DNA of 64,000 nt from Candidatus Thorarchaeota archaeon (GTDB lineage Archaea > Asgardarchaeota > Thorarchaeia > Thorarchaeales > Thorarchaeaceae): the NCBI GenBank assembly GCA_011365025.1, contig RDOF01000007.1, positions 43,056 through 107,055 on the forward strand, in the 5' to 3' direction. Under the pieces are notes generated by a model. That model saw only the letters and a program-made list of their open reading frames with translations. It was not told the DNA's origin and searched no databases. The stretch's first letter is position 1, and each line of letters begins with the position of its first letter. The position numbers and the translations under genes were made by a program. Of the stretch, positions 1 to 10,300 are shown in pieces.

Positions 1-1180
1 CCATGTCATCAACAAAGCTGAAGTCCATCAACCCAGCAAGGTAGGCACGAATTGCCGGATCTGTAAGTGAAACAGCTTCGTAATAGAAAGCCCAATTCCA
101 CATCCAGCTCCAAGCAAATGCTCCATCCCAGTCGATGATGAGCTTGTTTGCATCCAGCATCAGAGCTGGCGCAAGTAGCTTTGAATAACTCATTTGGCGC
201 TGCTGGAAGACCCAACCAACCGTGTAGTTGTTACTTGTTGGTGCAGGGAGTTCCCAGTCGTCCCACATGTAGCCATAGACGAATTCTGAAGCGTTTGCAA
301 TGCCCCATGCTGCCTCGTAGATTCCAATGAACCCGCTAAGCAGGTTTCTGAAGTATCCGAAAGGCAGATTGGTACATACTGGATCCCATCCTGTTGAGTT
401 TAGGTAGTAATGTCCTTCGCTTTCATATGTGAGGACGTAACCCATGTCAAGCCACTCTGTTACGTTTTCCACATTTGTGGCATTGGCATAAGTCATTAGA
501 TTCATACCATCACAGGAGGGGTCGTAGGACATTGGACGGCCTAAGCCATCAATTGCAATTGCTTCTTTCATGTCGGGTGTGCTGAAGTCGACACCAGAGT
601 CGTGTATAGATACAATGACTCCGCTGCCATCATAACCGAAATCGTCGTAGGTCTGAGTGGCTCCAACGATATCCCTGATTGCGAAATTGTCCAGGTCCAT
701 TGGTTCACCAAAGCCTGTTTCGTATTCAGGGCTATCTGGAAGCACATCAGCCATTACATATTTGAGGCCTTCCATATTCACGAGGGCCGCAACGTTGTTG
801 TAATCGACGTTAACGTAGGCACACGACATGATTCCCAAATCGAAGATCCACTTCACTCTTGAGAGCTCTCTAACAGATGCCTCATAGCCCTGCTCGTAGT
901 AGACCAGTGCCTGAATTCCTGTGTCTGTTGTAAACACACTGTCAGGAACAATACCTGTTTCGAGATACTCTGCAAGAAGTGCGTCCATCCTCTGATCTCC
1001 CGTCGGATTCTCCATCAACCTCTGAACATAGGTCTCTTTGAGAGTCTCCACAGTTGGAGCGACGGGAGCTGGAGATGCTGCCGGTTCTGCTTCTGGAGTG
1101 ACAAGCAAGGGGACCATTGCAATGGATCCAACCATGCATGCAATCAGAAGGAGTACCAGCACTTGTTTCTTGCGAATCAT
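1..1180 (-). CDS. Subtilisin-like (S8) exported protease, C-terminus cut by the window edge
   Basis: The reading frame is open from an ATG at 1180 to the left edge, giving about 393 residues without a stop. It begins with a typical signal peptide: a short basic start (MIRKKQ) followed by a hydrophobic stretch to about residue 25. An I9-like propeptide region follows. The S8 aspartate motif DSGVD is at residues 194-198 within a GSGVIVSIHDSGVD context. Residues after that are Trp/Tyr-rich and look like a large insertion before the His motif, which lies beyond the edge, as does the Ser motif. The role, by family, is extracellular proteolysis. Two other subtilases in this window (7360-10566 and 24751-27369) also carry long Asp-to-His insertions. 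Whether the catalytic His and Ser are present cannot be seen, so activity is unproven. Confidence 0.85.
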   Translation of the reverse strand, partial: MIRKKQVLVLLLIACMVGSIAMVPLLVTPEAEPAASPAPVAPTVETLKETYVQRLMENPTGDQRMDALLAEYLETGIVPDSVFTTDTGIQALVYYEQGYEASVRELSRVKWIFDLGIMSCAYVNVDYNNVAALVNMEGLKYVMADVLPDSPEYETGFGEPMDLDNFAIRDIVGATQTYDDFGYDGSGVIVSIHDSGVDFSTPDMKEAIAIDGLGRPMSYDPSCDGMNLMTYANATNVENVTEWLDMGYVLTYESEGHYYLNSTGWDPVCTNLPFGYFRNLLSGFIGIYEAAWGIANASEFVYGYMWDDWELPAPTSNNYTVGWVFQQRQMSYSKLLAPALMLDANKLIIDWDGAFAWSWMWNWAFYYEAVSLTDPAIRAYLAGLMDFSFVDDM

Positions 1181-1480
1181 TTTTTTTTCCTACTCCTCTC
1201 ATCACGAATCGCAGAGAAACGCTTCGTGTAGAACAAATACTTAGGAATTTGGACCTATGTATGTCTACAGCATACAATACCTCAATGCATCCGCCAATGA
1301 GTAGGCACGCGGATGCTTCTCCTCTAGACGCGTTCTCTTCGACGTGATTAGAGTTCGGGGTGATAACTCACCCTATTAAGCATTACTACATACTTGGAGA
1401 ACATTCATTCTCAAACATGTTTAGCTCATTATTTTGAGTATTAAGGGAAATTAACGAAGTCCGATGCAGAATTCGTCGAT
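1181..1480. other. 300-base gene-free stretch with two small inverted repeats
   Basis: No convincing gene is seen; the short open frames here have no family resemblance or ribosome binding site. The stretch must hold the promoter of the protease that starts at 1180 and the 3' end of the gene that stops at 1481. A perfect inverted repeat GGGTGA-TAAC-TCACCC lies at 1358-1373, and a weaker GAGAA...TTCTC repeat lies at about 1397-1412. Either could be an operator or an RNA hairpin. There is no T-run directly behind the first repeat, so a terminator is less likely. Confidence 0.5.
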
Positions 1481-2581
1481 TTAACTATCCCGAATCATTC
1501 GCTTTATTCCATCGACGATCTCGTGAACAATCATTACGGCACCAATTAGCTCGACCTTTGGTGCACTCTTCCCACTCGGAGGGGTTTCGGACACTCTACC
1601 AATGGCACGACCAACGTTCTTTATGAGATTCGTCACAGACACCTTTGCCGCCGAATCCAGTCTGCTGGACTCAACTTGTGACATTAGCTCGGCCAAGTCA
1701 GATATTACACTATCAGACACCTCAGCGGCGGTTTCAGCTCTTCGCAAATAGTCTTGTAGCTTAGCTTGGGTTTCCTGAAGCGTGATTTCTAGCTGCTCGG
1801 ATCTACCATCTGCTACTGGCGCAGCAGGTGCCGGAGCGCTCGCCGCTGCAAGGTTCTCTTGAAGCTGTGCCACCCTTTTCTCTAAATCAGAGATGATTCG
1901 TTCTTTCTGTTCTATCGTTTGGAGCAGCTCAGGACTTCTGTCAACTACCGGTTCGGCAAGCGAAGCCTCCATCTCTGAGATTCTCTTCTCTCGTTCAGCA
2001 ACCTCTGCTGTTATTTTATCAAGCTGCTCTTGAAGAGATGTTAGCGCTGTTTCTTTCTCCGCTACAAACTCCTTTAACTGCTTATTCTCGCCCTCGAGCT
2101 TCTGACTGTCGTCTTTCATTGCAGTCATCTTAACTCGAGCCTCCTTGAGGCCTTCACTAAGTGCGACGAAATCAGGATCAGGTGGTGTGAGGACTTTGAC
2201 TGTTAGGCTTGCCAGAATCAGCGATACAACTAGTAGGTAAAGCAGGCCCATTCCAACTGAGCTGAAGAGAATCCAATGGATTTCCCGCAAGACCCCCATG
2301 ACAAATTCGTACGAACCGAACTGCACGCCATCAACCCAAGGCATGGATCCATAGGAGGCGTAAAGCAGCAGAAATGCAGCAAACAGGATGCTAGCTATAC
2401 CACCTGCAAGAATCGCATTTCGCTTTCTCTCGGTCCGAGGTAGGAATCTTTGATACAGAAGTGTCAGGATTCCAATAATTATTGCTGGAAAAGCGAAGGG
2501 TATAGCAACCAGCAAGTCTGAGATTGGAAAGTCAACCTCGATGAGCATTCTTAAACCAGTCTGAATCACTTCGCTGACCAA
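1481..2581 (-). CDS. Membrane protein with three helices and a long cytoplasmic coiled coil
   Basis: I do not recognise the family. The chosen start is a TTG at 2581 with GGAGGA about six bases upstream. The frame stays open to a GTG at 2659 that has no ribosome binding site, and an ATG at 2548 is also possible. Three hydrophobic segments follow: around DLLVAIPFAFPAIIIGILTLL, AILAGGIASILFAAFLLLYAS and WILFSSVGMGLLYLLVVSLIL. Then comes about 130 residues of charged heptad-rich coiled coil (repeated K/E/L, e.g. EGENKQLKEFVAEKETAL), an Ala-Pro linker (ASAPAPAAPVA), a second short coil and a C-terminal helical segment. The layout suggests a membrane-anchored scaffold or tether. It is transcribed alone, toward the protease at the edge. 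Confidence 0.75.
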   Translation of the reverse strand: MVSEVIQTGLRMLIEVDFPISDLLVAIPFAFPAIIIGILTLLYQRFLPRTERKRNAILAGGIASILFAAFLLLYASYGSMPWVDGVQFGSYEFVMGVLREIHWILFSSVGMGLLYLLVVSLILASLTVKVLTPPDPDFVALSEGLKEARVKMTAMKDDSQKLEGENKQLKEFVAEKETALTSLQEQLDKITAEVAEREKRISEMEASLAEPVVDRSPELLQTIEQKERIISDLEKRVAQLQENLAAASAPAPAAPVADGRSEQLEITLQETQAKLQDYLRRAETAAEVSDSVISDLAELMSQVESSRLDSAAKVSVTNLIKNVGRAIGRVSETPPSGKSAPKVELIGAVMIVHEIVDGIKRMIRDS

Positions 2582-2709
2582 TTGTAGTCCTCCTAGGTAC
2601 GCACGAAGAAATAGGAGAACCCATCCGAATAAGTATATTCTGCATACGTAGCCGTTCACAAAAATATGCGAGTTCTGCCCTTATCTAGCAGAAGGACAGA
2701 ACATGTTCC

Positions 2710-3003
2710 TTAGCTCTCTCTCCAAAGCTTCGCCTTGAGAATCTCGTGATCCTCAACAATAACTTCAAGCGCCTTGTAGAGGCGACAAACCTCGTCTATC
2801 GAAAGCAAGAAGGCACCCTTCACATCCTTATCTTCACCTAGGGATAGACGAACCTTGCCGTCATTCACCCAACCTTCCTCCGTCCGCTCGGGAGGCCTGA
2901 GTTGGATTTCAAGCCAAGTTCTTCGGGTTTGGCCGGTCTGCTTATCGTCGAAGAAATGCTTTACTTGAAGGCGGCGTTCATATACTTGTGGTTTCTTTTC
3001 CAT
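2710..3003 (-). CDS. Small hypothetical soluble protein (97 aa)
   Basis: The ATG at 3003 gives a 97-residue charged protein starting MEKKPQVYERRLQ. A longer frame runs up to 3138, but its extra N-terminus is not protein-like. It contains a predicted beta-rich section (RTWLEIQLRPPERT, KVRLSLGEDKDVKGAFLLS) and a C-terminal helix (VCRLYKALEVIVEDHEILKAK). I recognise no family and no motifs. It lies between the coiled-coil membrane protein (same strand, 128 bases away) and the divergent subtilase at 3193. The composition is consistent with a real cytoplasmic protein, but evidence is limited to an intact frame and sensible amino-acid use. Confidence 0.55.
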   Translation of the reverse strand: MEKKPQVYERRLQVKHFFDDKQTGQTRRTWLEIQLRPPERTEEGWVNDGKVRLSLGEDKDVKGAFLLSIDEVCRLYKALEVIVEDHEILKAKLWRES

Positions 3004-3192
3004 TTGAATTCGCGTCCATATCAGATTAGCAGTAACATTACTGCACCACATCTTGCCACGAGTCGACAGAATTTTAGCACCACTCTCGGAAACTCCGAGA
3101 AACAAAAGGCCTTCAACGAACTTCGTCGGAAACAGCACTCAAGAAAACCCTTATCTTATGCCCCGATTCACTTCGCGCGGAAGGTCTTTTAA

Positions 3193-6084
3193 ATGCCCTC
3201 GAACCTAAGGATTCTCTCAAAGCACACGCTGGCTTTTCTTCTTGCATTGGCCCTTATTCTTCCGTCGCCAATGCTTGTATCAGAGGCAACCGCCGCCACC
3301 ATTGACACAGGGGCAAAGGTGGACAGCCGCCTAACGAGTTACATTGAGACAATGGCTCCCGGCGAGATGGTTCCTATTTCACTCCAATTCCCTGAGGGGA
3401 CATCTGAGACCGCAATGCGCCAGGCTCTTGATGCAATGGACCTTGATCTCACAATCCGGCATGTGTTTCACATGATTCCTTACATTTCAGCGTACGCTGG
3501 CAAAACGGAGATTCAGGAACTAGCCGCCAACCCCGCTATTGCAGGAGTGATTCTTGATGTTGAAAGAGAAGTACTTGACCTCACTACACAAGGCACATTT
3601 GTTTTGTCCGAGGGGGAGTTGGGCTATGAGCACTTCACAGGGATCCTAGAGGTTGATGGCCTTTGGGACCAGGGGTACTATGGCAACGAAACTGTAATCG
3701 CCATTATTGATAGTGGTGTGGATGGAGAACACCCAGACATCCAAGATCGCCTGATTGGATTCAAGGACTTCGTTGGAACAGGTACAGACATGGACCCAAC
3801 CGGCGGAATTAGTGCATATGATGACAACGGACATGGGACAGCCTGCGCATGGAATGTCGCAGGAACGGGAAAGCTGAACGGCGGCAACTTCACTGGCGTA
3901 GCGCCAGGAGCGAATCTACTTGCCGTTAAGGTTCTTGACGAACTGGGAGGCGCAGATGACTCATTAATTGCAGAGTCCATGGAATGGGCGGTTGACAATG
4001 GTGCAGATGTACTCAGTCTTAGCTTGGGAGGTGAATGGGTAGACAGTCAGTTCCTCATTGAACCCTCTGCAGCCATGACTCAGGAGGCTGTATCCCAAGG
4101 CGTTTCTGTCGTGATTGCAGCAGGCAACTCGGGTCCTGCTCCTTTCACTATAAACTCGCCTGGAATCGTTGACGAAGCAGTTACTGTAGGTTCTTCAGCT
4201 GGCTCTGCAGGCATTGTGGCATTTAGCAGTAGAGGGCCAGTACATCGGTTGTTCTCCGAACCAACTGGATACTACTCGAAACCGGACATCATTGCCCCCG
4301 GTTACTTCGTAGTATCAGGAAGAGCCGATGGGGCAGACTCTTTCGAGTATCCAACCTACAATTCCTCTCAGTTTGGTGACGCATATACTGCATGGTCAGG
4401 AACCTCAGCGTCCGCGCCGCAAATCGCGGGACTAATTGCCCTCCTGCTAGACAAGCATCCCACTATGACACCCCTGCAGGCGAAGATTGCTCTAATGCAG
4501 GGTTCAACTGACCTCGGTGCAGACCCAATGGAACAGGGATGGGGACTAGCCAACGTTACTAAGGCGGACGAAATTCTCGATGCGTCTTTGCCGAACCTAA
4601 CTCTTATGACACCAAGAAAGTATCCAACTCTCCCTGGAACATCAAATGTCCTAATCGTGGGTGACGACCGACCTGATCAGAATGTGACAATTATGTCGTC
4701 CGAAAACCTCGGTGACGTTGATATCATCAAATCGGGAAATGCAAGCCAATTCATAAGGCTCTCTCAGGAAGCAATCAGCGTGGGAGTGGGGTATACCTAT
4801 TTTGGTATAGGTCTCGAAATCCCAGAAGGCCTTCCCCTCTCTGCAATTGGAAGGTATACCGGGAAATTGGTTCTGGAAAAGGATGCAGCCTACATAACAA
4901 GCATTGACCTTGATCTAGCAGTGACAACTTATGGGGGCAAAATGCTCATAGATATGGCCCACCATGATGAAGACGTAGATGACCCATCTGCGTATAGGTA
5001 TTTCACAGGCTACTTGCGCGAGCAGGGAGTAGTTGTAGATACATTTGGCAATTCAGTAGCCTATGATACGGCAAGAATCGATTCAGGAGACCTTGCGGGC
5101 GCTGAGATCTTCACTATAATGGACACCGAACTCCCCTATAGTAGTTCAGAGATTGCTGCTTTGCACCAATTTGTTGAAGACGGAGGTGTTCTCCTAATGC
5201 TCTCTGAGTTCTACGACGTAACTCTTGGCGCAGCTTCGTTTGGTATTGATTCCTATAATGAAATCTTGGAGCCCTTCGGCATCCAATGCGAGAGGATCGG
5301 GATTGGTATTGGACCAACCGATACTACGGGGCAGTTCTATGGTGTGGATTACGGAGGTGCAGTAGAATCGAATCCCTTGATGGAAGGAGTTACAGACCTG
5401 TACGTATTGTCTGGAAGCACGCTTAGTGTCGATCCAGCAGTGGCGGGGGCTCAGGGTCTCTTTTGGCTAGATGCGGATAAAGAACATGCAATAGTCGCTA
5501 CCGTTGACTATGGCAATGGAAGAATCATTGTCATCTCCGATGGTTCAACACTCTATGACGACATTCTCTATGATGCGATTCGTGGAGGCGCCGACAACCT
5601 GAGAATGCTCAGGAATATTGCGCAATCGATTGTTCCGTCTACACCGAGAATCTTCGACGTGGAAATCAGCACGGCAGGAATAGGCCAAGAAGCCAACTTC
5701 ACAGCCTTCGTGTTTGATGATGACCTGGCCGAAGTGACTATGTCGATATGGGGACCTGACGACACCCAAGTTGCTGGTACGGTTGAGGAAACGCTAGGTT
5801 ACAGGTACACAGCCGGGTTCATTCTACAAAGCGGTGGTTTCTACGACGTGCTCATCACGGCCAGAGATACTGACGATAACGTGAAAATCTTTGAGAAGGT
5901 GTTCCTTATCCCGCTGGACCCTGCAGAGGATCAATTCATCACAACTGTGACATGGACATTGCTGGGGGTAACCGGAGCTGCCTTACTCTATGTGGGCTTA
6001 AACAAAGCAGGCATTCATCGTCGGCGAGCGAAGCCAAGACAACCGGAGTACTGGGATGACGGAACCCCGCCGTCTATTTCATAG
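3193..6084 (+). CDS. Secreted, membrane-anchored subtilisin-like serine protease (963 aa)
   Basis: The start is an ATG at 3193 with GGAAGG nine bases upstream. A signal peptide covers residues 1-34 and an I9-like propeptide covers about 45-125. The S8 domain shows the complete triad: Asp173 (IIDSGVDGEHPD), His214 (NGHGT) and Ser405 (SGTSASAP), plus oxyanion Asn312 (AAGNSGP). Residues about 600-770 form a second domain resembling a GATase-1-like/DUF4350 fold (KMLIDMAHHDED..., VEDGGVLLMLSEF). An Ig-like beta segment (about 815-910) precedes a transmembrane helix near 920-940 and a basic cytoplasmic tail. The protein should therefore sit on the outer face of the cell membrane and digest proteins. 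Unlike the other subtilases here it has no long insertion between Asp and His. Its 3' end overlaps the convergent gene at 6074 by 11 bases. Confidence 0.93.
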   Translation: MPSNLRILSKHTLAFLLALALILPSPMLVSEATAATIDTGAKVDSRLTSYIETMAPGEMVPISLQFPEGTSETAMRQALDAMDLDLTIRHVFHMIPYISAYAGKTEIQELAANPAIAGVILDVEREVLDLTTQGTFVLSEGELGYEHFTGILEVDGLWDQGYYGNETVIAIIDSGVDGEHPDIQDRLIGFKDFVGTGTDMDPTGGISAYDDNGHGTACAWNVAGTGKLNGGNFTGVAPGANLLAVKVLDELGGADDSLIAESMEWAVDNGADVLSLSLGGEWVDSQFLIEPSAAMTQEAVSQGVSVVIAAGNSGPAPFTINSPGIVDEAVTVGSSAGSAGIVAFSSRGPVHRLFSEPTGYYSKPDIIAPGYFVVSGRADGADSFEYPTYNSSQFGDAYTAWSGTSASAPQIAGLIALLLDKHPTMTPLQAKIALMQGSTDLGADPMEQGWGLANVTKADEILDASLPNLTLMTPRKYPTLPGTSNVLIVGDDRPDQNVTIMSSENLGDVDIIKSGNASQFIRLSQEAISVGVGYTYFGIGLEIPEGLPLSAIGRYTGKLVLEKDAAYITSIDLDLAVTTYGGKMLIDMAHHDEDVDDPSAYRYFTGYLREQGVVVDTFGNSVAYDTARIDSGDLAGAEIFTIMDTELPYSSSEIAALHQFVEDGGVLLMLSEFYDVTLGAASFGIDSYNEILEPFGIQCERIGIGIGPTDTTGQFYGVDYGGAVESNPLMEGVTDLYVLSGSTLSVDPAVAGAQGLFWLDADKEHAIVATVDYGNGRIIVISDGSTLYDDILYDAIRGGADNLRMLRNIAQSIVPSTPRIFDVEISTAGIGQEANFTAFVFDDDLAEVTMSIWGPDDTQVAGTVEETLGYRYTAGFILQSGGFYDVLITARDTDDNVKIFEKVFLIPLDPAEDQFITTVTWTLLGVTGAALLYVGLNKAGIHRRRAKPRQPEYWDDGTPPSIS

Positions 6085-7357
6085 GTCCAAGGGTTTCCTC
6101 AATTAGATCCACAAGTCGGTCATGACGACTCCGTGAGATAGGACTCTCCGCAAGAATTGCACGAGATTCAACGCGATCCAGAATCTCGTACCCGATTCTT
6201 GCACCCATTCGAGAGGCAAGCACTTGCCCACCGATAAGGCGGCCTGTGGCATCTATGACTAGAGCGGTCTTCATTGCTTCGTGCTTGTCATCCAGATACT
6301 CAATCGTTGTGGAGATGCCGTATTGTGCGGCTGTTGTTGAAGAGTGTCCAACGCAGATGATGTCAGTTCCAAATATCGAATCGTATTGTAGACGAAGACT
6401 TGTTTCCCTGTAAATTTTCGTCCCGCCAACAGAGGCCACTCCCGCCTGTCGCCCAGCTCGTGCAGCTGTGCTCCCAATTGGCATGAGTATTGGCTTTTGA
6501 GTTAGAAAGTCTTTCATTTCGGCGCAGTCGCCAACCGCATACACATCAGCAATCTCGGTCTGCATCTTTTCATTGATAGGAATTCCTCCGAGCTCTCCCC
6601 GAGTGAGGCCAATTTTCTCCGCAAGGGTTACATTGGGCTTAACACCCGTCAGAAATAGAACTGCGTCAGCAGTCAACTCCTTATCATCAAGGATAATTCC
6701 AGTGACACCCTTGTCCCCAAGTATAGCCTTTGGTGAGAATCCAGTATGAACATGGATGCTCTTTGGTATTCGAGCAACAAGTTCGTCGCTCAATGGTGGT
6801 TCAAGAAGACGACGCATCAGTCTTGAGCGAACAACCAAATGGACCTCCTTGCCAATTTTATGGAACCGCTCAGCAGCCTCCAGACCACTGAAACCTGCGC
6901 CCACAATGACAATGGATTTCATTGATTCCAGATCCTCAGCGATTCTTAGGGCGTCGGAAGCGTCCTGAATCGTAAAGACGCCCCTTAGGTTCACCCCAGG
7001 AATATTCGGGATTGCAGGAGTGCCACCAGTAGCGAGTATCAAGCGGTCGAATTTCAGAGGGGAGGACTTGCCATCTGGGAGTTTCATCTCAAGTTCTTTC
7101 TTCCTCGCATCGCCACCCACTATCGCAGCATTACTAATTACGTCAATTCTCTTCTTTCTGAGTGAATCGGGGGTCCATTCCTTGATGTAGAGTTCCTTTG
7201 CATCAGCATCCTCCAAAATCATTGTTGCGCCTGGTTTCTTATGGGCCGGAAGCACTTCTTGGGTTATAATCACAATTTCAGCTTTCGGGTCGAAAGCTCT
7301 TGCTGCGGTCGCGGCAGCTACACCGCCAGGCCCATAACCAACTACAGCGATTTTCAT
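6074..7357 (-). CDS. FAD-dependent pyridine nucleotide-disulfide oxidoreductase family protein
   Basis: The protein has 427 residues and three recognisable parts: an N-terminal FAD Rossmann fold (VVGYGPGGVAAA), a central NAD(P)H Rossmann fold (IVIVGAGFSGLEAAERF) and the second FAD motif (DVYAVGDCAE). This is the architecture of NADH oxidase/CoA-disulfide reductase-type enzymes. The expected redox-active cysteine near residue 43 is absent: the equivalent region reads LPAHKKPGATMILE. It is therefore unlikely to be a standard CoA-disulfide reductase and more likely an NAD(P)H-dependent reductase of another acceptor (inference). The gene starts 2 bases after the stop of the subtilase gene 7360-10566, with an AAGGAG site inside that gene's end, so the two are probably translationally coupled. 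No functional link to proteolysis is known to me. Confidence 0.85.
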   Translation of the reverse strand: MKIAVVGYGPGGVAAATAARAFDPKAEIVIITQEVLPAHKKPGATMILEDADAKELYIKEWTPDSLRKKRIDVISNAAIVGGDARKKELEMKLPDGKSSPLKFDRLILATGGTPAIPNIPGVNLRGVFTIQDASDALRIAEDLESMKSIVIVGAGFSGLEAAERFHKIGKEVHLVVRSRLMRRLLEPPLSDELVARIPKSIHVHTGFSPKAILGDKGVTGIILDDKELTADAVLFLTGVKPNVTLAEKIGLTRGELGGIPINEKMQTEIADVYAVGDCAEMKDFLTQKPILMPIGSTAARAGRQAGVASVGGTKIYRETSLRLQYDSIFGTDIICVGHSSTTAAQYGISTTIEYLDDKHEAMKTALVIDATGRLIGGQVLASRMGARIGYEILDRVESRAILAESPISRSRHDRLVDLIEETLGPMK

Positions 7358-7359
7358 TG

Positions 7360-10300
7360 TCAGTCTGCTCCTTTGATTTCAGTTGGCAATCGTGGTTTTC
7401 CTCGTAATTTGCTTAGCAACCGTGGCATGAAATACGCGGCTGCAATCACTACGAAGGCCACCGAGGCCATTAGGACAATTACCGAATTATCCTCAATTAT
7501 CAGTAGCGTGCCCATATGTAACTCTACTGATTGTCCATAGAGACCTTCGGCAACAGCATAGACCTGATACTCTCCAGCAGCAATGCTTGGAATTAGGTTA
7601 ATCGGATATAGGCCGTCAATACCTTCTAGGACGAGCCCAATAGAAAACGCAGCTGCAGAGCGGAATTCGATCTTCACCTCTTCAACAAGTGCGTATCCTT
7701 CCACAATAATCTGCCCTGTTAGGCGCTGACTCAAGAAAGGTCCTACCCGGATCTCTGTCTGGTCAATATAGGCACTTGCAATCCGCATCTCCGACAGAGA
7801 GGAAGTTGATAGCAGCACAGGAGGAAGGAGAAAAGACATGACAGAATCACTGATGTTGAGCCATATTGTGTTTAGAAAATCGTTATCAATGGAACCCCTA
7901 TCCAATGTGATTGCAACTTCATTTGTGCCGGTTTCTTGCCCTTGAAGTAGTGTTGTCATCGCGCCATCGTCTACTTCCCAAAAGGCACCGAGGTGCTCCT
8001 CAGCCGTATCTTCATCGTCAATGGTGAGAGATATTTCGAAGATGGTTTCGTTGCCATTGAGTGATAGGTCGTTCACTAGAGGATGCCACTGGTCTAAGAG
8101 AGCCATCAATGGCGTTTGGTCAACGTATGCATATGTTTCATTTCCGGTTGCCAGCATTATAGACGACCTATCGCCTGATGGTCTGTTGAGTCGGACATAT
8201 AGAGAAGATGCATCATTCCAAAAATCGATATCAAGGGTGGAAACCTCAAATGAGTCACCATCCCATTCATAGACAGTGGCCACCCCTCCTGTTACGTTTG
8301 CCATTATATCGATGCCGCCATCTCCGGTCTCAGTATCAGTATCAATGTCCCAAAACAGGTGTAGAATATTTTCGCTTGAAAAGTCAGGTGTGTCCCGAAA
8401 CTCGATTGCCAGTGCAAGCTCTGCCAGCGACTGGTGGGCTTTGATCCCTCGCAAGTCGAGATTACCGCTAATGGAAAGGTTTTCCGGAGACTGAATGACA
8501 GTGGGATAGCCAACCCACGAGTCAAGGGTTGTTGGCGTTTCGAATTGGATTTCATTGACATGCTGCACAGACCAAACAGCATCACAAAGCCCGTGACCCC
8601 ATGAGGAATCCGGAATGGAGTAGTGAACAAGCTCATGTCCTGCGCCTGCAATCAGAGCTGAGTAGTCTAACCAACCATTAGTGTTGTTAGAAGCTTGTCG
8701 GATTAGCGCAAGCAAACCAGCGACATGCGGACTGGCCATACTCGTTCCAGATCTTGATATCCATAGTCTGCTAGTGCCTGAGAGCCTAGTTGAGGCAGCT
8801 GTTATGTCAGTTCCGGGGGCCACGATATTTGGCTTCGGGACTCCATCAATTCGAGGACCCTTGCTTGAGGTTGAAGATACGCCCCCTCCACCATCATTGT
8901 AGTTCCCAACGGCTATTGCTAAGTCTGCAGTTCCTGGGGAGCTAATTGTCCGCGAATGATCCACATGGTCAATAAACTGGAAATTCGCGTGATCCCAGTC
9001 CCCATCCCACGCATAGATGTCAACCTCAACTTCATCGCCCCCGGGATTCCTCATTCCAACCGACCAAATACCAGAAGTCCAATTATGTGTGGGTTCAGAG
9101 ATTTGAATCAGAATATTGTTCAAACCACGCAAACTGGCATCCGCAAACATGTAGGCGTTTATTTGGGGTGTTGAGAGCATATAGGACCCACCCAAGAGGT
9201 CGGAAAATGTACCAAGGTCAATGGAATCTCCTGTTGGGGGCCTTAATATGATATGCTCATCATTATCTGAGCTGTGCCAGAGAAAACTCAAGTAGGACGA
9301 ATCCGGAGGGGAATATACATCCAAAGAGGCAGTCTGATTGGTGTTAGCTGGAACCGTGAGATATGCATGTTTTGAAATCGTACCCAGATTTCCAGCAGCA
9401 GCCGTTGTTAAAACGCCATGTCTTCTGAAAGCCTCCGTTATTGCCAGGTCTTCAATGTCGGTACCATCAAGGAACCCGAGGTAGCTGGAAAATGACATGT
9501 TGATTATGTCCGCTCCAGAAGCCACGGCAAAATGAATTGCATCAATTATATCGCTGGATGTTAGTAGACTCCTGATTATGATGAGATCGGCGCCCGGAGC
9601 AACACCGACATAGGAGGTAAAGCCAGGTTGGCCTCCTGCAATCGTCGATGCTACATGCGTGCCGTGGCCATAAGAATCAGAAACTGAATAACCAGAGGTT
9701 AAGTTCACACCGCGCTGGTAGACAAGTCCTGTATACTGGTCGTAAAGAATTGAAACCTTTGACTCTCCGAATACAACAACGTTCTCTGTTGGAAAGTCGA
9801 TTCGGTTATTGTCATTAGCATCGACACCTCCAAGCCACAAATCGCCATCGGCAAGATTGAATCCATTATCGCCAATGTCAATGAAGAGATATTCGTTGCT
9901 CACTTCGACCGTTTCTTCGATTTGAATGTCAATGTGATTAATCGGACCCTCATTCGCATCAGCAACTGCATCGCCATCGAAGTCAACATAAAAGTCTGAC
10001 CCATGTTGGATTACGTCGATCTCCCCTGTTGTCTGCCTCCAGAAACTTGGATGATAAAGGGCGATTCCTGTATCAATTACGGCTACACTCACTCCAGTGC
10101 CATTTATCGATTCTCCATTGGATAGCAGGTTATTCCAGACACTCGGAGCATGGATTGCAGGTACAGATGAACTCAGCGAGGGAACATATTGCTTCTCACC
10201 CGAAACTGCACGAAGCAGTCCCAAAGATGAAAGCGCATTTATGGCAGAAGTCGTGGTTGCGCGTGCAGAGTAGATGCATCCAACGTGAACTACAGAGTCC

